DNA from: an uncultured Steroidobacteraceae bacterium
Lineage (GTDB): Bacteria > Pseudomonadota > Gammaproteobacteria > Steroidobacterales > Steroidobacteraceae
Reading direction: 5' to 3'
Assembly: GCA_955652795.1 (NCBI GenBank)
Contig: CATPBQ010000134.1
Coordinates: forward strand, 1 to 5,285
DNA: 5,285 nucleotides
Shown here piece by piece: positions 1 to 5,285 of this stretch. Numbering within the stretch: the stretch's first letter is position 1; each line of letters begins with the position of its first letter. The notes beneath the pieces were generated by a model. It was given only the letters and a program-made list of their open reading frames with translations, made no database searches and had not been told where the DNA came from. The position numbers and the translations under genes are program-made.

Positions 1-4
1 GGCT

Positions 5-451
5 ATGGTTGTTGCAAGAAGTATCACACTCGCGATTGCATCGTCGGTACTTTTGGGGCTTGGCGGCTGTGTCACGACGCGCGGTAGCCTCACCACTTCC
101 GCTGACAGGCTTCAACACAGCGCGCAGATACTTGCCCAGAGCGCGCGCGATGAGCCCCCGGGTCGTGACTATCCGGCCGCAAGTTATTCGCGCAGCGCCC
201 GCGAACTGGCGGATCGGGCGTACGAGTTTCGCCGCACCGCCGAGGACCGAAGCGCCCGCGACGCAGAAGTGAAGCAGTCCTTTGAGCGACTCTCCCGCAG
301 CTATCACGCGCTGCGCGTGGAGCGTTCCGACAGCCGCGAGGCGCGGATCGACTTGAAGCCGGTAACCGAATCGTACCTGGACGTCGAACGCGCGATGGGG
401 GGCTACCCTGAGCGGCAGGCTCGTGCGGACGACAGGCGCGAGCGGTATTGA
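5..451 (+). CDS. Small probable outer-membrane lipoprotein of unknown function (148 aa)
   Basis: I do not recognise the family. The N-terminus is a lipoprotein signal peptide: Arg5 in a short n-region, a hydrophobic stretch at about residues 7-19, and a lipobox LGGC with the acceptor Cys22. Residue +2 after the Cys is Val rather than Asp, which by the usual Lol rule predicts outer-membrane sorting facing the periplasm. The mature part (about 127 residues) has no further membrane segment. It is rich in Arg, Ala, Ser, Asp and Glu and looks mostly alpha-helical, with possible short coiled coil at about residues 30-110, and an Arg-rich, hydrophilic C-terminus. The ATG at base 5 gives a complete signal peptide, but the ribosome site lies outside the window, so a slightly earlier start cannot be excluded. 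A strong terminator follows 34 bases after the stop, so the gene ends its own transcription unit and is probably not co-expressed with the tig cluster. Confidence 0.72.
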   Translation: MVVARSITLAIASSVLLGLGGCVTTRGSLTTSADRLQHSAQILAQSARDEPPGRDYPAASYSRSARELADRAYEFRRTAEDRSARDAEVKQSFERLSRSYHALRVERSDSREARIDLKPVTESYLDVERAMGGYPERQARADDRRERY

Positions 452-452
452 C

Positions 453-474
453 GCGCAAAGCCCGGGCGCAAAGC
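453..474. repeat. Short 9-bp direct repeat after the lipoprotein gene
   Basis: GCGCAAAGC occurs at 453-461 and again at 466-474, between the lipoprotein stop codon and its terminator. It is too short to assign a role, and chance in GC-rich DNA is quite possible. Confidence 0.3.
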
Positions 475-484
475 GCCGATCACT

Positions 485-517
485 AACGCCGCCCGAAGCG
501 CGCGGGCGGCGTTTTCG
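485..517 (+). terminator. Rho-independent terminator of the lipoprotein gene
   Basis: A perfect 10-bp stem pairs ACGCCGCCCG (486-495) with CGGGCGGCGT (503-512), with a 7-base loop at 496-502. An extra A485-T513 pair is possible. The tract GTTTTCGTTT (511-520) follows directly. A GC-rich stem plus a T-rich tail is the standard intrinsic terminator form. It isolates the upstream gene from the tRNA-tig region. Confidence 0.9.
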
Positions 518-559
518 TTTGTGCAGCGACCCGGGACTCAGGTTGTAGTCCCGTGCAGC

Positions 560-565
560 TATAAT
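560..565 (+). promoter_or_regulatory. Isolated TATAAT hexamer, possible upstream -10 box
   Basis: A perfect TATAAT lies in a locally AT-rich patch (about 559-577) within otherwise GC-rich intergenic DNA. No TTGACA-like -35 is found 16-18 bases upstream, so it may be a weak or activator-dependent promoter for the tRNA-tig unit, or chance. Confidence 0.25.
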
Positions 566-641
566 AATCAATCAGTTACAGGACCAACACCGCCGTGGAT
601 CGGGGAGTGCGGCCGTGCGCGGGCCGCCGGACGGCATCGGC

Positions 642-647
642 TATAAT
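642..647 (+). promoter_or_regulatory. Probable -10 box for tRNA-Leu (and possibly tig)
   Basis: A perfect TATAAT is followed by GCTCGCTACCCC. That is a GC-rich discriminator of the kind seen at stable-RNA promoters under stringent control. Transcription would start near 654, giving a leader of about 60 bases before the mature tRNA. No good -35 box is visible 16-18 bases upstream, which lowers confidence. Confidence 0.5.
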
Positions 648-714
648 GCTCGCTACCCCGACGCACGGCCGACAGGTGTGGCCGCATCCGGCTCGTCCGG
701 TGCGCACGGCACGG

Positions 715-799
715 GCGAAAGTGGCGGAACTGGCAGACGCGCTGGACTTAGAATCCAGTGGGGAAACCCGTGAGAGTTCGAGTCTCTCCTTTCGCACCA
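715..799 (+). tRNA. tRNA-Leu, anticodon UAG
   Basis: A complete class II cloverleaf can be drawn. The acceptor stem is GCGAAAG (715-721) with CTTTCGC (789-795), then discriminator A796 and an encoded CCA (797-799). The D stem is GCG (724-726) with CGC (738-740), with GG in its loop (732-733). The anticodon stem is CTGGA (742-746) with TCCAG (754-758), and the loop CTTAGAA places anticodon TAG at 749-751, which reads CUA and other CUN leucine codons. The long variable arm (759-771, GGG-AAA-CCC core) is typical of tRNA-Leu. The T stem is GAGAG (772-776) with CTCTC (784-788) around TTCGAGT. No terminator is seen before tig 71 bases downstream, so both may share a transcript, with tRNA 3' processing releasing the tig message. 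Confidence 0.97.
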
Positions 800-857
800 G
801 TTCTCCTTGGCTTCACTAGGTACGGTCACTGGCAGCGGGGCTCGAGGTCCCGGAGTC

Positions 858-862
858 GAGGA
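858..862 (+). promoter_or_regulatory. Ribosome binding site of tig
   Basis: GAGGA lies 8 bases before the ATG at 871, which is good spacing. The in-frame TTG at 868 would be only 5 bases away, so this site favours ATG871 as the start. Part of the site (TCGAG, 856-860) can pair with CTCGA at 841-845, which might partly mask it. Confidence 0.75.
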
Positions 863-870
863 TTGAATTG

Positions 871-2253
871 ATGGAAGTCTCTCTGTCTGACACGGGTGGT
901 CTTTCACGGCGCCTCGAAGTGGCTGTGCCCGCCACCGAAGTGGCCAACGAGGTGCAGCAGCGCCTGAAGCGCCTGTCGCGCACCGCGCGCCTGAAGGGCT
1001 TTCGCCCTGGCAAGGCGCCGCTGGCGGTCATTACCAAGCAGTTTGGCGAGCAGGTGCGCGCCGAGGTGCTGAGCGACCTGGTGCGCAGCTCCTTTGCAAA
1101 GGCCGTGAGCCAGGAAAAGCTCCGGCCGGCCGGCGGGCCGCGCATCGAGCCGATTGCGATGGGGCCGGAGACGGGCCTGAAATATGCCGCCCATTTCGAG
1201 GTGCTGCCCGAGATCCGGGTGAACCCGCCCGAGGGCCTGGCGATCGAGCGGCCGGCGGCCGCGGTGTCCGAGACGGACGTGGACGCCATGATCGAGAACA
1301 TGCGCCGGCAGCGGCCCGTGTTCACGCCCGTCGAACGGGCGGCGCACGACTCCGATCGCGTGGTGCTCGATTACCAGGCGCGCATCGGCGGCAAGTCCTT
1401 CGAAGGCAGCGATCTCACCGATGTGAGGATCGTGCTGGGTACGCACCAGGCGATGCCCGAACTCGAGGAGGGCCTGAAGGGCGTGCGCGCCGGCGAGCAG
1501 CGCACCGTGAGTGCGGTGTTCCCCGCCGGTCACCCGAACAAGAGGCTCGCCGGCCAGTCCGCCGAGCTGCATCTCTCCATTAAGGCGGTCGAGGAACACT
1601 CCCTTCCGGCGGTCGACGACGAATTCTTTCGTGCGTACGGTGTCGAACAGGGTGGGCTTGCGGAAATGCGCGCCGAGGTTCGCAAGAGCATGGAGCGGGA
1701 GCTTGCTGATGTGATTCGCGGCCGGGTGCGCGTGCAGGCGCTCGATGCCCTGTACAAGGACAACCCCGTCGATGTGCCGCGCGCCCTGATCGACGAGCAG
1801 GTGCAGCAGCTGCAGATCGATACCGCGCGGCGCTTAGGGATACGCGACGCGCGCCAGCTGCCCGCGCGTGAGGTGTTCGAGGAGCCGGCGCGCCGGCGTG
1901 TGGCGCTTGGCCTGCTGGTCGCGCAGATCGTGCAGGCGCAGGCCATGAAGGTGGACCGCGAGCGCGTGCAGGCGCGGGTCACTGAGCTCGCGGAGGGTTA
2001 CCCCAATCCTGAGGAGGCGCGGCGGGCGTACCAGCACAACAAGGACGCGATGCGCACGATCGAGTCCGCGGTCCTGGAGGACCAGGTCGTGGACTGGGTG
2101 CTGGAGCGCGCGCGCGTCTCGGAGCGGGCCATGAGCTTCAGCGAACTCACCGGCTTTGGCCAGCCCGAGGCCGATCACGAACATCAGCATCAGCACGAAC
2201 CCCGGCACGACCCCCAGTACGAACCCCAGCACGAACAGGCGAGCGAAACATGA
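871..2253 (+). CDS. tig: Trigger factor, ribosome-associated chaperone (460 aa, His-rich tail)
   Basis: Trigger factor binds ribosomal protein L23 at the tunnel exit and shields nascent chains in the cytoplasm. It has an N-terminal ribosome-binding domain, an FKBP-type PPIase domain and a C-terminal helical chaperone cradle. The ribosome-binding signature GFRPGKAP lies at residues 43-50, matching E. coli numbering (GFRKGK at 43-48) and supporting ATG871 rather than TTG868. The FKBP region (about 150-245) keeps aromatic Tyr168 and Phe177. However, position 198, a Phe needed for PPIase activity in E. coli, is Leu here (MPELEEG instead of IPGFEDG). The C-terminal domain is typical (an FGVEQGG-like start, then EVRKSMEREL). 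E. coli trigger factor is 432 aa. The excess here is mostly a hydrophilic tail (about 431-460) with six His at 436, 438, 440, 442, 446 and 454. The stop overlaps the clpP start as ATGA. Identification is firm; the consequences of the tail and L198 are inference. Confidence 0.97.
   Translation: MEVSLSDTGGLSRRLEVAVPATEVANEVQQRLKRLSRTARLKGFRPGKAPLAVITKQFGEQVRAEVLSDLVRSSFAKAVSQEKLRPAGGPRIEPIAMGPETGLKYAAHFEVLPEIRVNPPEGLAIERPAAAVSETDVDAMIENMRRQRPVFTPVERAAHDSDRVVLDYQARIGGKSFEGSDLTDVRIVLGTHQAMPELEEGLKGVRAGEQRTVSAVFPAGHPNKRLAGQSAELHLSIKAVEEHSLPAVDDEFFRAYGVEQGGLAEMRAEVRKSMERELADVIRGRVRVQALDALYKDNPVDVPRALIDEQVQQLQIDTARRLGIRDARQLPAREVFEEPARRRVALGLLVAQIVQAQAMKVDRERVQARVTELAEGYPNPEEARRAYQHNKDAMRTIESAVLEDQVVDWVLERARVSERAMSFSELTGFGQPEADHEHQHQHEPRHDPQYEPQHEQASET
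2194..2241 (+). repeat. Imperfect 12-bp tandem repeats encoding the His-rich tail of trigger factor
   Basis: Four 12-base units are in frame: CACGAACCCCGG (2194), CACGACCCCCAG (2206), TACGAACCCCAG (2218) and a diverged CACGAACAGGCG (2230). They encode HEPR, HDPQ, YEPQ and HEQA. An upstream stretch (2176-2193) encodes alternating His with Glu or Gln. The pattern suggests growth by tandem duplication of a 12-base unit. Confidence 0.7.
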
Positions 2254-2882
2254 ACGAACGTGGCTTAAATCTGATCCCCATCGTGGTCGAGCAGACCGCG
2301 CGGGGTGAGCGGGCTTATGACATCTACTCGCGCCTGCTCAAGGAGCGCGTGGTGTTCATCGTGGGCGCGGTCGATGACTACGTGGCGAACATCGTGGTCG
2401 CGCAGATGCTGTTCCTCGAGTCCGAGAATCCGGAGAAGGACGTCGCGCTGTACATCAATTCCCCGGGCGGCGTGGTGAGCGCGGGACTGGCGATCTACGA
2501 CACCATGCAGTTCATCAAGCCCGACGTGAGCACCATCTGCATCGGGCAGGCGGCCAGCATGGGCGCGGTGCTCCTCGCCGGCGGCACGCGCGGCAAACGC
2601 TACTGCCTGCCGCACGCGCGCGTGATGATTCACCAGCCCCTGGGCGGTTTTCAGGGGCAGGCGGCGGACATGGAGATCCACGCCCGGGAGATGCTCGAGA
2701 CGCGCGACCGGTTGAACAAAATCCTGGCCAAGCACACCGGCCAGAGCGTCGAGCGCATCAAGCAGGACACCGACCGCGACCGATTCATGGACTGGAATGA
2801 GGCGGTACGCTACGGGCTGATCGACAAGGTCCTGGAACAGCGCGGCGAGCTGCCGGCCCCGACCCCGGGAAAGCCGGCGTGA
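2250..2882 (+). CDS. clpP: ClpP, ATP-dependent Clp protease proteolytic subunit (210 aa)
   Basis: ClpP forms a two-heptamer barrel of serine peptidase sites in the cytoplasm and degrades chains fed in by AAA+ partners such as ClpX. The catalytic triad is intact: Ser103 (GQAASMGA), His128 (MIHQPLGG) and Asp177 (TDRDRFM), each 8 residues lower than in the E. coli precursor (111, 136, 185). The oxyanion loop INSPGG is at 69-74. The N-terminus is short: aligned to E. coli, the propeptide would be only about six residues (cleavage near L6/N7). The C-terminus ends in a Pro-rich tail, PAPTPGKPA. The start ATG lies in the tig stop overlap (ATGA, 2250-2253) and lacks a strong ribosome site (weak GAGCG at 2241), so translation is probably coupled to tig. 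No sigma-32-like promoter was seen in the 3' part of tig. Confidence 0.98.
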   Translation: MNERGLNLIPIVVEQTARGERAYDIYSRLLKERVVFIVGAVDDYVANIVVAQMLFLESENPEKDVALYINSPGGVVSAGLAIYDTMQFIKPDVSTICIGQAASMGAVLLAGGTRGKRYCLPHARVMIHQPLGGFQGQAADMEIHAREMLETRDRLNKILAKHTGQSVERIKQDTDRDRFMDWNEAVRYGLIDKVLEQRGELPAPTPGKPA

Positions 2883-2915
2883 TTTGTCCTATTGCGGGAG
2901 CCGACCCGAGCAAAT
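2882..2915 (+). other. Imperfect hairpin just after clpP
   Basis: ATTTG (2882-2886) pairs with CAAAT (2911-2915), and an inner CGGG (2895-2898) pairs with CCCG (2905-2908). The structure begins at the last base of the clpP stop codon. No T-tract follows, so it is at best a weak attenuator or a 3'-end stabilising structure. Confidence 0.3.
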
Positions 2916-2942
2916 GTCAAAAGGTGAACCACGTCATATAAC
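2914..2942 (+). promoter_or_regulatory. Candidate sigma-70 promoter P1 for clpX
   Basis: ATGTCA (2914-2919, four of six to TTGACA) and TATAAC (2937-2942, five of six to TATAAT) are separated by 17 bases. Transcription would start near 2949, giving a leader of about 120 bases. A dyad lies right at and after the predicted start. Confidence 0.4.
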
Positions 2943-2947
2943 TCCCG

Positions 2948-2971
2948 TGCACAGAAGGACTTAGCTGTGCA
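2948..2971. repeat. 7-bp inverted repeat in the clpP-clpX gap, possible operator
   Basis: TGCACAG (2948-2954) and CTGTGCA (2965-2971) form a perfect dyad around a 10-base spacer. It sits between the two candidate clpX promoters, in position to act as an operator or as an RNA hairpin in the P1 leader. There is no T-run after it, so it is not an intrinsic terminator. Confidence 0.45.
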
Positions 2972-2979
2972 ACCGCTCT

Positions 2980-3009
2980 TTGCTTCATGGCCGGACACCG
3001 TGCTATAAG
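2980..3009 (+). promoter_or_regulatory. Candidate sigma-70 promoter P2 for clpX
   Basis: TTGCTT (2980-2985) and TATAAG (3004-3009, five of six) are separated by 18 bases. Transcription would start near 3016, giving a leader of about 50 bases. The -35 matches only at TTG, so the call rests mainly on the -10 and on the position before clpX. Confidence 0.4.
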
Positions 3010-3067
3010 AAACTGGCGTTCGACGTGCCTTGAGAAGTAACGCGACGTGAGTTTATGAGAAACCTCA

Positions 3068-4384
<1,317 letters not shown>

Positions 4385-4396
4385 CCCGTCCTGGCC

Positions 4397-4414
4397 CGCG
4401 TTCCCGCAAACGCG
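4397..4414. repeat. 6-bp inverted repeat just after clpX
   Basis: CGCGTT (4397-4402) pairs with AACGCG (4409-4414) around a 6-base loop, 12 bases after the clpX stop. No T-tract follows, so it is not a classical intrinsic terminator. It could protect the clpX 3' end. Confidence 0.35.
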
Positions 4415-4435
4415 CCGCCTGTGAAGCGCGTCACC

Positions 4436-4463
4436 CTTGAAACGCGGTGCCGCAGCCTCATTT
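4436..4463 (+). promoter_or_regulatory. Heat-shock (sigma-32/RpoH) promoter of lon
   Basis: CTTGAAA (4436-4442) is a perfect match to the sigma-32 -35 element, and CCTCATTT (4456-4463) matches CCCCATNT at all but one base. The spacer is 13 bases, within the usual 13-15. Transcription would start near 4470, about 78 bases before the lon start codon. In E. coli lon is also a sigma-32 gene, which agrees. A TATAAA at 4479-4484 has no matching -35 and is less likely to be the main promoter. Confidence 0.85.
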
Positions 4464-4490
4464 CCCGCTACACTAGGCTATAAACGCCGT

Positions 4491-4519
4491 CGGCCGGGGT
4501 TCTGACAGACGCCCGGCCG
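4491..4519 (+). promoter_or_regulatory. GC-rich hairpin in the lon 5' leader
   Basis: CGGCCGGG (4491-4498) pairs perfectly with CCCGGCCG (4512-4519), with a 13-base loop. It lies about 20 bases after the predicted heat-shock start site and ends 16 bases before the lon ribosome site. There is no T-tract. It could stabilise the message or affect ribosome access; the role is unknown. Confidence 0.5.
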
Positions 4520-4535
4520 TGTCCCATTCGTCACC

Positions 4536-4540
4536 GAGGG
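4536..4540 (+). promoter_or_regulatory. Ribosome binding site of lon, fixes a GTG start
   Basis: GAGGG ends 7 bases before the GTG at 4548. The in-frame TTG at 4542 is only one base from this site and so is too close to be used. This selects GTG as the start. Confidence 0.75.
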
Positions 4541-4547
4541 CTTGAGC

Positions 4548-5285
4548 GTGTCCGAACCGACTACTCCTGCGACTCCGATTCCCGCCGTGCTCGAAAACGT
4601 GCCGGTACTGCCGCTGCGTGACGTGGTGGTTTACCCGCATATGGTGATTCCGCTGTTCGTCGGGCGCGAGAAGTCCATCCAGGCGCTGGATGTCGCCATG
4701 CGCACCGATAAGCGCATCATGCTGGTGGCTCAGAAGCAGGCCGATGTCGATGATCCCAAGGCGGATGACCTGTACCGCATCGCCACCGTCGCGACGATTC
4801 TGCAACTGCTGAAGCTTCCCGACGGCACGGTGAAGGTGCTGGTCGAGGGCGTCGACCGCGCCCGCATCGAGAAACTGCACGCCGGCGAGTACTACTCCGC
4901 GGATGCCACGCTCCTGCCGGACGCGGAGAGCTACGACGAGAAGGAGCTGGACGTGCTGGGGCGCTCGGTCATCTCCCAGTTCGAGCAGTACGTGAAGCTC
5001 AACAAGAAGGTGCCGCCCGAGGTGCTGACGGCGCTCGCCGGCATCGAACAGGCTGGGCGCCTGGCCGACACCGTGGCGGCGCACATGTCGCTGAAGCTCG
5101 CCGAGAAGCAGAAAGTGCTGGAGATCCTCGACGTCAAGAAGCGTCTCGAGCACATCCTGGTCGCCATCGAGAGCGAGATGGACGTGCTGCAGATCGAGAA
5201 GCGCATCCGCGGCCGCGTCAAGGCGCAGATGGAGAAGAGCCAGCGCGAGTACTACCTGAATGAGCAGATGAAGGCCATTCAGAAA
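4548..5285 (+). CDS. lon: Lon, ATP-dependent serine protease La (N-terminal 246 aa; cut by window end)
   Basis: Lon is a cytoplasmic hexamer combining an N-terminal substrate-recognition domain, an AAA+ ATPase and a Ser-Lys protease on one chain. It removes misfolded proteins and short-lived regulators. Reading from GTG4548 gives an open frame of exactly 246 codons to the window edge. The LAN domain signature follows a Pro/Thr-rich start: VLPLRDVVVYPHMVIPLFVG at residues 20-39, then QLLKLPDGTVKVLVEG, matching the Pseudomonas type closely. The long helical linker follows, ending YYLNEQMKAIQK (235-246), the conserved segment just before the AAA+ domain. Walker motifs and the catalytic Ser-Lys pair lie outside the window (full-length Lon is about 800 aa). 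The gene follows clpX by 163 bases and has its own near-consensus heat-shock promoter and leader hairpin. No frameshift is seen in the visible part. Confidence 0.97.
   Translation, partial: MSEPTTPATPIPAVLENVPVLPLRDVVVYPHMVIPLFVGREKSIQALDVAMRTDKRIMLVAQKQADVDDPKADDLYRIATVATILQLLKLPDGTVKVLVEGVDRARIEKLHAGEYYSADATLLPDAESYDEKELDVLGRSVISQFEQYVKLNKKVPPEVLTALAGIEQAGRLADTVAAHMSLKLAEKQKVLEILDVKKRLEHILVAIESEMDVLQIEKRIRGRVKAQMEKSQREYYLNEQMKAIQK

Noticed and set aside
576..819. Open frames on both strands over the tRNA (forward 595-819, reverse 576-797)
   Set aside because: They are translations through the tRNA-Leu; the AELADALDLESSGETR-type peptide is a familiar spurious protein over tRNA-Leu genes. 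No ribosome site supports them.
868..870. TTG as the start of trigger factor
   Set aside because: ATG871 has better spacing to GAGGA, and the residue numbering then matches E. coli at GFR (43-45) and Pro196.
3029..3056. CTTGAGA at 3029-3035 as a heat-shock -35 for clpX
   Set aside because: No C-rich CCCCAT-like -10 lies 13-15 bases downstream.
4397..4414. Intrinsic terminator of clpX
   Set aside because: A 6-bp stem exists, but no T-tract follows, so it is listed only as an inverted repeat.
4542..4544. TTG as an earlier in-frame start of lon
   Set aside because: It is one base from the GAGGG ribosome site, too close; GTG at 4548 has proper spacing.
4473..5153. Reverse-strand open frame of 226 codons opposite lon
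   Set aside because: It is antisense to the start of lon, shows no domain I recognise, and covers the lon leader; the forward frame is clearly Lon.

Overview
The window is GC-rich chromosomal DNA that looks like a gammaproteobacterium. The ClpX, ClpP and Lon sequences are closest in style to gamma-type proteins, and a tRNA-Leu stands just before tig. The diverged trigger factor recalls the Xanthomonadales/Nevskiales/Steroidobacter side of the class. That placement is from remembered family sequences, not a search. All genes lie on the + strand.

Layout. (1) Bases 5-451 encode a small, unrecognised, probable outer-membrane lipoprotein, closed by a strong intrinsic terminator (485-517). (2) Bases 518-714 hold no gene but contain two TATAAT hexamers, the second probably serving the tRNA. 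(3) A tRNA-Leu with anticodon UAG and an encoded CCA lies at 715-799. Only 71 bases separate it from trigger factor (tig, 871-2253), and no terminator is visible between them. (4) tig overlaps clpP (2250-2882) by ATGA. (5) A 185-base gap with candidate promoters, a dyad and repeated GACGTG words precedes clpX (3068-4384). (6) A 163-base gap with a near-consensus heat-shock (sigma-32) promoter and a strong leader hairpin precedes lon, which runs off the window at base 5285.

Together this is the conserved protein quality-control cluster tig-clpP-clpX-lon. Trigger factor receives nascent chains at the ribosome. ClpX unfolds tagged or regulatory substrates into the ClpP peptidase barrel. Lon degrades misfolded proteins. 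The control looks divided: tig and clpP are coupled (possibly with the tRNA), clpX has its own start region, and lon has its own heat-shock promoter.

No previously undescribed system was found. The points most worth a second look are a His-rich repeat tail on trigger factor, a Phe-to-Leu change at its PPIase position 198, the lon heat-shock promoter with its leader hairpin, the structured clpP-clpX gap, and the unknown lipoprotein.
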